A stretch of 64,000 bases of DNA from Ulota crispa (Eukaryota > Streptophyta > Bryopsida > Orthotrichales > Orthotrichaceae): contig OY987248.1 in assembly GCA_963920765.1 (NCBI GenBank), positions 7,660,539-7,724,538 of the forward strand, in the 5' to 3' direction. Positions 13,248 to 23,625 of the stretch are shown one piece after another (position 1 is the first letter of the stretch; each line of letters starts with the position of its first letter). The translations under genes were made by a program, and so were the position numbers. Under the pieces are notes generated by a model. That model did no database searches and was not told the DNA's origin. It saw only the letters and a list, made by a program, of their open reading frames with translations.

Positions 13248-13480
13248 TTAACACCTAAAAGCCCATTATCCCTACGGGGGACAAAACGGATTTTGGGCAA
13301 TCTTGTTCTATCAAGATTTCTGATCATTTTCTTTGAGTTTTTATTCTAAAATAGAGCTTTGCAAGGGCTACACTCAAGTAAAAAAAATTGAAATTGGAGT
13401 TACAATTCAAAAGTTATTGGTGTAATAAGGGTTTCATTAGTCAAGGGACAATTTGGGCAAACCATTTTTCATTAACTTCT
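13248..13480. mobile_element. Left-end fragment of a TTAA-type element
   Basis: TTAACACCTAAAAGCCCA is followed by a CCCTACGGGGGACAAAAC stretch and a GGATTTTGGGCA segment. This is the same order as the hairpin end of the TTAA family (TIR, hairpin, then GGACTTTGGGCATG). Homology fades after about 100 bp and no right end was found, so the right limit is approximate. Confidence 0.5.
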
Positions 13481-13509
13481 CCCAAAAGCAACTAATGAAG
13501 GCATGACCC

Positions 13510-14181
13510 AGGGAATGCTATTTCATGAGCGGGGATCCGTGAGCCGTGAGCCGTGAGTTGGGATTTTTAGTCAAAATAATAAATTCTACCTATACTTGTG
13601 TACATAGAACTCTATAATTGTGCATTTTAAACTAGGGAATTGATATGTGCACACTAGGGGTTGGTATTTGCACACCCCTAGGAGGTAAATTATAGATTTC
13701 TACCATCAAAAAGCTGAATTTGAGAATTTTAAATTCAAATTTGGACTCATAGACCATGATTTACTCTGGAACCATAAAAAAAGTTGCAATTGAACCACAC
13801 CCAATGAAAAAGCTTGTCTTTTTTCCAAACAAAAGTAAAAGTAACACTTTCCCCCTAGTAAGCTTTTTCACTAGGTTGTGTTCAATTGCAACATTTTTTT
13901 ATGGTTCTAGACTAAATCATGGTCTCTAAGTCCAAATCTAAATTCAAAATTCTCAAATTCATCTTTCTGATGATAGAAATCTATAGTTTACCACCCATGA
14001 GGTGTGCAAATATCAACCCCCCAATGTGCACATATCAATTCCCTTAAACTATCATCTCTTGAAAAACTTACTATTTTTTAGTTATTCCATTGATTTTGAG
14101 TTTAGAATCTGTTCTTGCTCACAAAATCTTGAATCCTTGCTCATGGCTCACCGTTTTATGCTCACCAAATAGCGTCGTCTA
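13510..14181. mobile_element. Mutator-type MITE with a perfect 9-bp target duplication, interrupted by another element
   Basis: The exact 9-bp repeat GCATGACCC lies at 13501-13509 and 14182-14190. The ends are AGGGAATGCTATTTCATGAG and the inverted GCTATTTGGTGAGC. A 9-bp duplication is typical of Mutator-like elements. Without the 13635-14043 insertion the element would be about 255 bp, matching uninterrupted relatives at 25111, 56464 and 62397. It is non-coding. Confidence 0.85.
13635..14043. mobile_element. hAT-type foldback MITE nested in the Mutator-type MITE
   Basis: Ends GGGAATTGATATGTGCACA and TGTGCACATATCAATTCCC are flanked by an exact 8-bp duplication TTAAACTA (13627-13634 and 14044-14051). 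Almost the whole 409 bp folds into one hairpin. The 8-bp duplication points to the hAT superfamily. A second copy lies at 18810-19221. Confidence 0.88.
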
Positions 14182-14190
14182 GCATGACCC

Positions 14191-15500
14191 TTCACTAGAA
14201 GCAATAGTGCACTATATAAAATCATTATTATTCAGGATAAATATAGTAGCATTTGAAATGCAATAACTACTAGAGATTTGGTTTTTTTTTCAAACTTTTT
14301 TTGGGGTTGTTAATAAATGTAAAGGCTTTCGTCCTACCATTTGGATTTTTGTAACTCAAAACTAGCTCTCAGAAAACTGGTTTGCAAAAAATCCCAATGT
14401 AGTGTGAATTCAAGCACGTGTTTGCAATGCAAGGCCACATAGGGTGTGTTTCACATCTTTGTTGGTCTTGAAAACTTGTGAAAATATGCCTAACATGATT
14501 TAGAGCATGTTGGACAATTCTCTACAACATTCATGCTGCAAATAACTTTCATAACATGTGGTAAAAGGGGTCTAAGAATTTTGGGTAGAGGTTAAAAATA
14601 CTACATATTCTAACTTTAAATGATCATATATCTCAATCCGTACAACCAAACATCATGAAATTTTCACCATTGCTTCTTGTGTAAGTGTTATGTAAGATTT
14701 GTTAGTTAGATTTGTAAAAAGGACAAAAATGCTTCTCTTGAGATTGCATGCCTGAAAATGGCATTCTTGAGTGTTTTTTTGAGAAAAATGATCTTGGGCA
14801 TTTAGGGGTTAAAAATGAATACTTTTATTTGAAAAAACATGGACCCTCAAAACGCCAAAAATGTTGTTGACCATAGCAGAAAGGTCGTTACAAATTTTTA
14901 TAACATGTTGGTTTTTTATTCGGATAATTTTTGCTTTTCAAACCCCTTTAAACTTTTGCAATAGAATTAGAGACTTATATGAATATCCACATCTAATTCA
15001 TTCGCCAATTTTACTTACCAAAACTCTGTTTCAAAAGTTTTTTTCCATTTACAAGGTGAATTGATCTCCACAACATTCCATATCGATTACCCAAAAACAA
15101 TCAAAATATTACAATTGTGGACAATCAATGCAAAGAGCTTATGTATGTTGATTTCACACTGCACTCATTGGTTCTTTTAGTTCTTTTTCTTTTAAAATTC
15201 AATTTGAAAGGAATTTTTTTAGTAAGGAATATGAAGAAATTAATTAACCCGCCATTGGATTCTACAAAATATTTTCAAAAAGTAGTACCTTTTTGTCGAT
15301 TATACTCCTACCACCTTGTTCAAGTTATCTACTTATATAATAGATCTGGGTTAAGTGTTTTGTCTGTCGGTTAAGCATGTTTTTCTTACGTGGCCTGTGC
15401 CTGCATGGCAGTGCCTACATGGCCACAACGTTACTGAAGATGTTATTCACTGATATTATTGATAAGCTGTCTTAGTCATCTCATGATGAGGCACTGGAGG
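14191..15500. other. AT-rich intergenic sequence with one orphan TTAA-type end
   Basis: The only recognisable mark is GGGCATTTAGGGGTTAA near 14797-14813, which looks like the right end of a TTAA-type element of the same subtype as 27284-27904. Its left partner was not found. No gene or RNA was seen. Confidence 0.4.
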
Positions 15501-15504
15501 CAGA

Positions 15505-15801
15505 TCATATCAGGATCCTCCTCAAGCTGTCAAGACTCAAGGGATTTGCAATCTTAAGGTTTTCTGAACTAACCCTAACGACGGGCACCTGCTGAAGCGC
15601 ACGCTGCAAACCTGCACTCATGGCCTTCGTCATCGAACTGGCTGGTGAAGGATTGAAATTTGCTGGATTGAGAGAGTTAAACCCTGAGCGCCCCACAGGT
15701 GGTATCCCGTCAATACATACTGTTAAAATGGGGCTCCTGAGGTGGGATTTTTTGGTACTAAGCAAGGAACCCTGAGCGCCCCACAGGTGGTATCCCGTCA
15801 A
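15505..15801 (-). pseudogene. Unidentified coding-like fragment
   Basis: A minus-strand open frame of 98 codons sits in a locally GC-richer block. Its downstream part (15505-15680) has protein-like composition (Ser/Ala/Leu/Arg), while its upstream part is translated from the 88-bp tandem repeat. I recognise no domain. It may be a captured exon or chance coding capacity. Confidence 0.2.
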
Positions 15802-15944
15802 TACATACTGTTAAAATGGGGCTCCTGAGGTGGGATTTTTTGGTACTAAGCAAGGAACCCTGAGCGCCCCACAGGTGGTATCCCGTCAATACATACTGTT
15901 AAAATGGGGCTCCTGAGGTGGGATTTTTTGGTACTAAGCAAGGG
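15681..15944. repeat. Tandem array, three near-identical 88-bp units
   Basis: Units begin ACCCTGAGCGCCCCACAGGT at 15681, 15769 and 15857 and look identical apart from the last few bases of the third. Units this uniform imply recent expansion. They are GC-richer than the surroundings. Confidence 0.92.
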
Positions 15945-16193
15945 ACAGTACCTTCACGTAGATGTTTAGGATGTTGATGGGGCTGAGTGGGGCGATAGAG
16001 TGTTGGAGTTCACATTTGGGAAATTTTAGGGGAAATCTGGGGTAGGTCTTGTGTTTTACTCTCCCACCAACCGAGACAATTGGGCATCATCAATTTTGTG
16101 ACCGTCAAAGACCCATGCAGGCAGTTCCTAGGAGCCGGGAATAAACAACCCACGCTTCAGCTGAAAGCCCTAGCCAGCCTTGCGAAGGCATAG

Positions 16194-16455
16194 TATATGG
16201 ATTTCTATTCTAATGTTTTTGGTCTGCAAAATGTGTTTCCTAAATGGTGGGTTCTCATTTTATAGTTTTATTCATGCAAGTATATGAATTTCAATTCTAT
16301 TGTTTTTGGAAGCTGAACTGTGTTTTATAAATGGTAGATTCTCATTCTATAGTTTTATTTATGCAAGTATATAGATTTCTATTCTATTGTTTTGGGAAGC
16401 AAAAAATTGATTTAGAAATGGTAGGTTCTCGTTCTACTATTTTATGTATGCAACT
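16194..16455. repeat. Tandem array, three diverged ~88-bp units
   Basis: Units begin TATATGGATTTCTATTC (16194), TATATGAATTTCAATTC (16281) and TATATAGATTTCTATTC (16369). Each contains GGTTCTCATT-TATAGTTTTATT. The copies differ at about 10-20% of positions, so the array is older than the one at 15681, although the period is nearly the same. Confidence 0.85.
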
Positions 16456-16832
16456 TTTCTTTATAAATTTTTAGGGCTTACCCTTTTGGTTCTTTTATGC
16501 ACCTTTTTTTCTATAGTTCAAAAGCCTTTAGTCTATTTTTTGTGTAATTACATGGATTCTCCCTTGGTACCCAGCCAACGGCCAAGTTAAAGAGATCCCC
16601 TCATTGCCCTTTTTTTTAATGAATGGGGCAGTCAACTATTTTGGGTCCGAGACAATGAAAATATTTTGGATGAAGTGGCCTTAGCTTTAATTCACTAGTA
16701 GAAAACTCCTTCCAAAACAACAGAAAACCAACAGTTTCTTCTTGATTTGGGCACTTGCCCACGCTAATTGACTAATTTAACAAAATTCTGTAAAAAACTA
16801 AATACGTTCTGTTGATTTGGATACCATTATCT

Positions 16833-17960
16833 AAATCAACAGAAATTTTGGAATCTTTTGAAGATCTTTTGGGAATTTTTTGTGAATCTTTAAGAATCTT
16901 CAAGAATCTTTTGGGAATCATTGAGAATCTTTTCATGATTTTTAAGAATATTTAAGAATCTTTTCAAGATTTTAGAATCTTTGAGAATATTTTAGGGATC
17001 TTCATGAATCTTTGGAAATCTTTCGGAATCTTTTCAAGTTTTTTTGGAATCTTAGAGAATGTTTGAGAACGATTGAGAATCTTTGAGAATCTTTGAGAAT
17101 CTTTTAGGAATCTTTGAGAATCTTTGAGAATCTTTTAGGAATCTTTGAGAATCTTTGGGAATCTTTTCAAGTTTTTTTGGAATCTTTGAGAATGTTTGAG
17201 AACAATTGAGATTCTTTGAAAATCTTTGAGAATTTTTGAGAATCTTTTAGGAATCTTTGAGAATCTTTTCAAATCTTTGAGAATCTTTTCAAGTTTTTTT
17301 GGAATCTTTGAGAATGTTTGAGAACAATTGAGATTCTTTGAGAATCTTTGAGAATCTTTGAGAATCTTTTGGAATCTTTGGAAATCTTTTCAAGTATTTT
17401 GGAATTTTTAAGAATGTTTGAGAACAATTGAGAATCTTTGAGAATCTTTGAGAATCTCTTTGGAATCTTCAAGAATCTTTGGAAATCTTTGAGAATCTTT
17501 GAGAATCTTTTAGGAATCTTTGAGAATCTTTTCAAGTTTTTTTGGAATCTTTGAGAATGTTTGAGAACAATTGAGATTCTTTGAGAATCTTTGAGAATCT
17601 TTGAGAATCTTTTGGAATCTTTGGAAATCTTTTCAAGTATTTTGGAATTTTTGAGAATGTTTGAGAACAATTGAGAATCTTTGAGAATCTTTGAGAATCT
17701 CTTTGGAATCTTCAAGAATCTTTGGAAATCTTTGAGAATCTTTGAAAATCTTTTAAGAATCTTTGAGAATCATTTGGAATCTTTGGGAATCTTTTCAAGT
17801 ATTTTGGAATCTTTGAGAATGTTTGAGAACAATTGAGAATCTTTGAGAATCTTTGGAAATCTTTTGAGAATCTTTTTTGAAATTCAAAAAATCTTTGAAA
17901 ATCTCTAAGAATTTTCAAGAACCTTTTTGGAATCTTTGAGAATCTTTTTAAAATCTTTAT
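16833..17960. repeat. Minisatellite of GAATCTTTGA-type units with a 243-bp higher-order repeat
   Basis: A core of 11-12 bp (GAATCTTTGAGA and variants) repeats about 90 times. On top of it a 243-bp block repeats: the segment beginning AAGTTTTTTTGGAATC occurs at 17291 and 17534. Minus-strand open frames across it translate only this repeat (Lys/Ser/Phe/Ile-rich) and are not genes. Confidence 0.92.
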
Positions 17961-18809
17961 GGAATTTGTTAAAGTACTTCAAAATACTTATAGAAATAGA
18001 ATCTCTTAGACTGAATTAGAGTCCTTTAGGAATCTTTTTGTAAATCATCAAAATTCTTTCAAAAAAACTATCACAATAGTTTAGGTTTGTTTTTGAAATC
18101 TTTCTAAAACCTTTTTGGACCTCATTAAATTTTTTTGAAGTTTTAAAAAATAAAAAAAGTTTTCAAAAAAAAAGAATCTTTTAGAAATTTGAGTGTACAT
18201 TGACTAGTTTTATTTTCTTTACTTTTCACAAATTTGGTAAGATTTAAAATTAGCAGCCTTTAAAGTCAAGTAAACACATGACCATAATAACAAAAAACTC
18301 AACAGTTTTTTGTTGATCTAGATACTTTTGGACACAACTTCACTAATTCAACAAAATTTTATATAAAAAGTACAACATTTTGTTGTTTTAAATACCAAAA
18401 TTTCTTTACAAACAAATATAAATGATGCTCCTCAATTCTTTGAAGAAATCATAAATGTCCCTTAAGGATTAAAAGTACCAAAAATATCTTTGTGTTACAT
18501 GATAACCAAGTGTATAGTTTAATGCAAATTCTTACAAGAAACCAAAGGTGATTTTTACATTTCAAATAACACAAGGATATGTTTAACATTTCAAAATAGA
18601 AGAGTTTTTTATTAATTTTCCAAAATAATAGGAATATAATTGATATTCCTCCAAAAAAAGGACTATTTTTTATGTTTCACATATTTTCGGCGTAAACTTG
18701 ATATTTTGAAAGACTTAAAGGGTATTTTTAGTAATTCTTCCTTCTATTACTAACCAAATGAATTAAAAAAAAACAATCTTATAAAATGCTTTTATAAGCT
18801 TTAAAAGAT

Positions 18810-19221
18810 GGGAATTGATATGTGTACCACACTCTTCCAATTACTATACCACACCATGAGGTAAATTTTAAATTTCTATCATCAAAAAGCTGAATTTGAA
18901 AATTTTGAATTCAGATTTGGACTTAGAGACCATGGTATTGTCTAGAACCATAAAAAAAGTTGCAATTCAACAACACCCAATGAAAAAGTTTAATTAGGAA
19001 GAAAATTGTTAATTTTACTTTTGTTTGTAAAAAAAGATAAGTTTTTTCATTGGGTGTTGTTGAATTGCAACTTTTTTTATGGTCCTAAACAATACCATGG
19101 TCTCTAAGTCCAAATTTGAATTCAAAATTCTCAAATTCAAATTTTTGATGGTAGAAATCTAAAATTTACTCCAAGGGTGTGGTACAGTAGTTCAAAGGGT
19201 GTGGTTCACATATTAATGCCC
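18810..19221. mobile_element. hAT-type foldback MITE, second copy, inside the CACTA element
   Basis: It starts GGGAATTGATATGTG and ends with an inverted, diverged partner ATATTAATGCCC. Internal blocks such as AAAAAGTTGCAATTCAACA and GGTCTCTAAGTCCAAAT match the copy at 13635-14043. The flanking 8-mers no longer match exactly, so this copy is probably older. Confidence 0.8.
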
Positions 19222-19734
19222 TTACAAAATATCCAAAACTATTCAAAAGTCAATAGAATTTTGATTTTATAATTGCAAGGATTTAATTTCGTAACTTTTC
19301 ACGACTTCATGTTATTTGAAGCTATCAAACTATGGAGGCTATTTTAACAAAACAAGGTTTTTTTACAAAAAAACTAACACTAAATAATAATTATTAATAA
19401 ATCCAACCTTTGCCTACAGCAATCTTTTTGAGATTTGTGAATTCCAAAAAAAAATTATAAACAAAATCAAAAGGATGGAAATAAACAATTTATTTAAAAT
19501 TTCTAAACACCGTCTCTGATTTTAGCTCATAACTTTTGATAAAAAGATTGAAATCCAAAAATAATTGTTGGAGGTGAAAGTAAAACACATTTACCAACTT
19601 TTCTTAGTTCTAAGTTTTTTGAAAAAAAGTCCTTTAATGGGCGGAAATAACCTCCAAAGTCTACTGGATTACTAAAGACATGAACATTTAATGTACAAAT
19701 AGAATCAAGATACTAATGTATGCATGTGCACTTG

Positions 19735-19862
19735 CACATTCTCTAGTGGTTTTGAGAATGTGCTAAGGTTGTGGAGTGTGAGAGGAGAGGTGGAGGGTTC
19801 AAACCTCGCTACCGGCAGCTGCCCGGGAGTTTGGGCAGCTGCCCATTCCCCTAAAAAGTTCA
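19735..19862 (+). mobile_element. SINE-like fragment with tRNA-type promoter boxes
   Basis: An A-box-like TCTAGTGGTTTTGAG (about 19751-19765) is followed some 45 bp later by a B-box-like GGTTCAAACCTC (19797-19808). Then come a GC-richer body and CCCCTAAAAAG without a clear poly(A) tail. Spacing and motifs fit a tRNA-derived SINE. It is not a functional tRNA: no cloverleaf can be formed. Confidence 0.45.
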
Positions 19863-20096
19863 CATTTTCATAAAATAATAACAAATTCTATGAAAAAATA
19901 TTTTAAAAATGAAAAGAAATAGAATTGAACAACATAAAATACGTAATAGAAATGAACAACAAATTAATAGAAAACTGTAAATAATCAACAGAAAATCAAC
20001 AGAAAAGTAACCAAATCAACTTGACCAAATTCACAGAAAAAATCAAGAGTTTTTTGTTGAAATTCTGTTGATTTTGTGCTGAATTTTCTACTAGTG

Positions 20097-20912
20097 TTTC
20101 TAACCAATAAATGATTGAGTAGCAAGGATGGCTACATCTTTTTTTTATAGATGTAAAGTTGGATGGTTTCAATCTTTCATCAAAGCTAAATCTCATGATG
20201 GTTTTTTGAAAAATTAGAATATTACACCAGTAGGATGAAGGGACATGAAGTGGAACCCTGAAAATTGGGCTCCTACTCCCAAATCTATGTATAAAAGTTG
20301 GCTAATATTTTACATTAAAATAAAACACTATAGAACAAATAGGCACACCGATTTTGGTGTAGCAAAAAGCAATAATTAGCACAAAATGTATTTACTGAGC
20401 TTGACTAGTGAAAATCTACCTCAACCCTACCTCAATACAATTTTTTATTTTCTTATTGTGTTGAGGTAGAGCTCAACCCACCCCAACACCACAAAAAAAT
20501 AAAAGCTTGTGCTGAGGTAGGGTTGAGGTAGAGCTCAATCCACCTCAACACAATAAGAAAATAAAAACTTGTATTGAGGTAGGGTTGAGGTAGATTTCCA
20601 CTGGTCAAGCTCAGTAGAAACGTTTTACGCTAATTATTGCTTTTTGCTACACCAAAATTGGTGTGCCTATTTGTTCTATAGTGTTTTATTTTAATGTAAA
20701 ATATTAGCCAACTTTTATACATAGATTTGGGAGTAGGAGCCCAATTTTCAGGGTTCCACTTCATGTCCCTTCATCCTACTGGTGTAATATTCTAATTTTT
20801 CAAAAAACCATCATGAGATTTAGCTTTGATGAAAGATTGAAACCATCCAACTTTACATCTATAAAAAAAAGATGTAGCCATCCTTGCTACTCAATCATTT
20901 ATTGGTTAGAAA
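20097..20912. repeat. 816-bp near-perfect palindrome (uninterrupted part of the inverted repeat)
   Basis: Arms of about 370-400 bp are almost identical (for example ATTACACCAG at 20221-20230 pairs with CTGGTGTAAT at 20779-20788). The centre near 20504 is diverged and holds GAGGTAGAGCTCAACC-type subrepeats. No recognisable transposon ends were found. It could be a foldback element or a recent inverted duplication able to give hairpin RNA. Confidence 0.9.
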
Positions 20913-20949
20913 TAAAGCTAAGGCCACTTCATCCAAAATATTTTCACTG

Positions 20950-23621
20950 GTTTGTGGCCCAACCGGAACCCTAATTGCAACAGTTCAGTTGAAATTATTA
21001 ACTTGCCAGCAACGTGGGAGATCCCCACTAGCAACACCCACGATAGGGTACAAGCTAGCAGAGACCATTGTGTCGGTCCAGCAAGATACAACCCCAGTCA
21101 CTGCGCCTTTCAGTGCTTCAGGCACCGCGCGGATTCTCCTTTTCTTGGAGACCATTCACAAACAGGATGGAGCCACAAATTTACATGCTCCCCCATAACA
21201 TGTCTGCAAATACCCTGAAAAATTTCCTCATGAACGACCGGACCCTCTCTACCGTATGTCTATATCCTAGACTGGAGCACCAAAAAATTCACCAAATTCC
21301 CTTAGTCAACCCAATTTTGACCCTATAACCTACTGAACTAAACAGTGAAGTCCCCTCAAATTTTTACCTTCTGCTGCAGGTCCTTCTTAGCTCTGAATTT
21401 GAACGGTCAGTTCTGCTGGATTAAAATCTGGAGAAAGTTAGTGGATGTGAAGTGGCTAGACCCACTCAGACCTGCACCACCTGGCAAAAAACTGCAAGCG
21501 CTCAGGGGTTAAGCGAGAGGTAAGTTTACCAGGAATTCGTGGGAGGGGGTCGAGGAATTGGAGGAGTGATGAGAGGGGAATGTGGGCATTGCGAGGTGTG
21601 TGAGATTGATCTTTACAAAAGATGATTTGATTCTATGATCGAGGACAAGGAACGTGACCAGCTTTGAGGTTTTTGTGTGCAATTGGGGTTGTTCATGCGT
21701 AGCGGCAACACGATGGCGGGAGCTAGGTTACGATGGTAGGAGTGAGGCGCAGCAGAGCGATGGCGCAAGCTATGAATGACAATGTATATTGACAAGAGTT
21801 TGTTGTGTGTACAAATTGATAACATTGGTTTTTGTGATCTTGAATTTGTGTAGTTTCCTGAACTGTAACAGCATAGCCGCATCGGCAGTCGGCACCCAGG
21901 GCCACGGGCCCGCTCCTAGTTTGCTTTGCTCTCTACCTATCTATGGTTTACGGGCTTTCACCAGCAAGCTGAGGCCAGTGGAACGAATCCAGGCAGCATT
22001 CAAGGAAGTGACGTAGCTGTCCGACAACTTGCGAGTGGAGAACCAGCAGATCACGCTCTTCAATGCTATGCTTCATGATGCAGGACATGGACAGGATGTG
22101 AATGGAGGCGACTAGTGCAAGGTCAAAGACGAATCATTGGTTTGAACGAATGCACAAATGCGGGACCAGGTGCACATTTGCAGAGATTTTGAGCCAAGCT
22201 TCTCTCTTCTTTGCTTTCTCATCAATTTTGTGAATGGTGGGTTTGGTATTGAATTGCTCGGATCATCACGCTGCTGCAGGTGCACGAATGCGGGCTGCGA
22301 GGGAATGGATTGCAAAATTAGAGTTTGGTGATCATCATGCTGCACGATGGCCTCTCTCGGCAAATGCAACCAGCGCTGCTGTTTTTGGCTCGAAGGTTTG
22401 ATGCTCAAGGTTAGAAATCTCTCTTCCAATTTGGGAGAGCGGCAACATGCTTTTCGAGGTTTTGTTTGTTTGTTAGGGTTTGTGCACGGGGCAAAAGGAG
22501 GCGCAGGAGAATGCGTGTCTTCTTCTGGAGGAGCTGTCGCTGGGTTTAGGCCTTGAAGAAGAACGACAAGAAGAACAAGGACGACGACTTGGTGAGTTTG
22601 CATTCAAAGCCCTAAATTGGATGGAGCAGGTGCTAGTATGGACTGAAGGCTTTCAGCCCATAGGAAAACTTACTGAGTCTTGATAAGGTGCATGATATTG
22701 GTGCATTGTTAATCCAGTTGAGAAACAATAGCCCCCAGTCATTTTTGTAGCAAAAAACTTGGTTTTTTGCATTGACTATTTTGAACTTGATTGCTGGTAT
22801 TTGATTGACATCACGTGTTGAGGGTGCGCTCTATTGAAGGAGCGAGGTAGTGAAGTATTGGAAATGACTGTCACTTTTTCTCCATGGTTTTAGCTCGCCT
22901 TTAGTGCTAGTGCTCACAATGCTCACAATGCAGCCCCGGCTCACGAGGAATACAAGCCAATTTGTTGCAATCTGAAGTAGTAAGAACACCAGCACAAGAA
23001 ATTGGGTCATTTAGAACGCAAGCAGAGGAGAAAAGCAAAATGCAGGAAAGGATTTCCACTGAATGCTGAAGCTGAATTGGAATCACTTGATTGTGGAGTT
23101 GCTAAAGAAGAAGAAGTTGAGGAAAGGCAATATGGTCTTCAAAGGGGATCACACGGCTACGGCATTCAACCGTTAGGAAACCTTCTGCTCAGCTCTTCAG
23201 GCTGCATGTTTGAATAATAAAGTGGATTTGGGCGATTTGGGCGATTTGGGTTGCATTTGTAGGCTGGGAATATGCTGAGATATATTATGTAGACTGGAGT
23301 TACAATTATTGTAGTTTTTAGTTTGGGAATCCCAGTGAATGCTCGAAGTGCTTTGCATTTGATTAGGTCAAATAATCACTTAAATTTTTTTGATATACAG
23401 ATAGTGGCAATAGTGTATGGGAATTTTGCTGGGACGTCTTTGTGGTATAAAAAGAATGAATGAGGGACATCAATCATTCTTGGACGTTTGCACTCAAGCT
23501 CTGTGCTCAATTTTGGGATGCAGCTAGAATGAGATGGTTCTTGAATCAAATTATGTTTACGTCAAATTTTACCGTGAGTATTCTCTATGGCCCTCCGCCA
23601 GAACGGCGGGACACGGGTCCA
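20950..23621 (+). pseudogene. GC-richer region of gene-like fragments, possibly Helitron cargo
   Basis: This block is richer in G+C than its flanks and contains several short coding-like stretches on the plus strand: about 21880-22115 (a frame with VERIQAAFKEV and NLRVENQQITLFNAM, one stop between them), 22495-22682 (Glu/Leu-rich) and 23002-23217 (Lys/Glu-rich, followed by AATAAA). I recognise none of them and found no convincing exon chain. Captured, decayed host gene pieces are the best explanation, because the block ends in a Helitron-like terminus. A minus-strand open frame of 163 codons at 22112-22603 has no domain and may be chance. Confidence 0.35.
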
Positions 23622-23625
23622 CTAG
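23595..23625 (+). mobile_element. Helitron-like 3' terminus
   Basis: The stem CCGCC-loop-GGCGG (23595-23609) is followed 12 bases later by CTAG (23622-23625) and then T. A GC-rich hairpin 10-12 nt before CTRR, next to a host T, is the diagnostic 3' end of Helitrons, and GGGTCCACTAGT resembles plant examples. The stem is only five perfect pairs. The 5' TC end was not located. Confidence 0.55.

Larger units (their letters stand above)
16693..20096. mobile_element. CACTA (EnSpm-type) element, non-autonomous, 3.4 kb
   Basis: It starts CACTAGTAGAAAA and ends in the inverted TTTTCTACTAGTG. The subterminal regions carry repeated AATCAACAGAAA-type motifs in both orientations, as in plant CACTA elements. 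The flanks ATT (16690-16692) and TTT (20097-20099) are a 3-bp duplication with one mismatch. The interior holds a minisatellite, a foldback MITE and a SINE-like piece, but no transposase. It interrupts an inverted repeat whose other arm preserves the empty site. Confidence 0.88.
16656..20946. repeat. Long inverted repeat whose left arm is split by a CACTA element
   Basis: The left arm piece 16656-16692 (TGAAAATATTTTGGATGAAG onwards) is the reverse complement of 20913-20946. The arm resumes at 20097-20500, directly after the CACTA element, and pairs base for base with 20510-20912. Positions sum to 41009 at both arm ends tested, so there is no net indel across the arms. Before the insertion this was a palindrome of about 890 bp. 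Confidence 0.88.

Noticed and set aside
15681-15944. CRISPR-like regular repeat
   Set aside because: The 88-bp units are contiguous with no unique spacers; it is a plain tandem array in a eukaryotic context.
17269-17918. Long minus-strand open frames (148 and 68 codons) rich in Lys, Ser, Phe and Ile
   Set aside because: They are straight translations of the 11-12-bp minisatellite and its 243-bp repeat; no domain or start context supports a gene.
19751-19810. tRNA gene
   Set aside because: A- and B-box-like motifs are present, but no acceptor stem or anticodon arm can be folded; a SINE-like fragment fits better.
21241-21262. TCTCTACCG as a Helitron 5' end
   Set aside because: It resembles the TC start of Helitrons, but the preceding base is C rather than the expected A and no second copy was available to confirm it.
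22112-22603. Minus-strand open frame of 163 codons starting with a signal-peptide-like stretch
   Set aside because: No recognisable domain. It overlaps coding-like pieces on the opposite strand, and the region looks like decayed gene debris. Kept only inside the fragment-region entry.
23226-23252. GGGCGATTT triplet repeat as a regulatory element
   Set aside because: Only three short units; a simple sequence repeat without further support.
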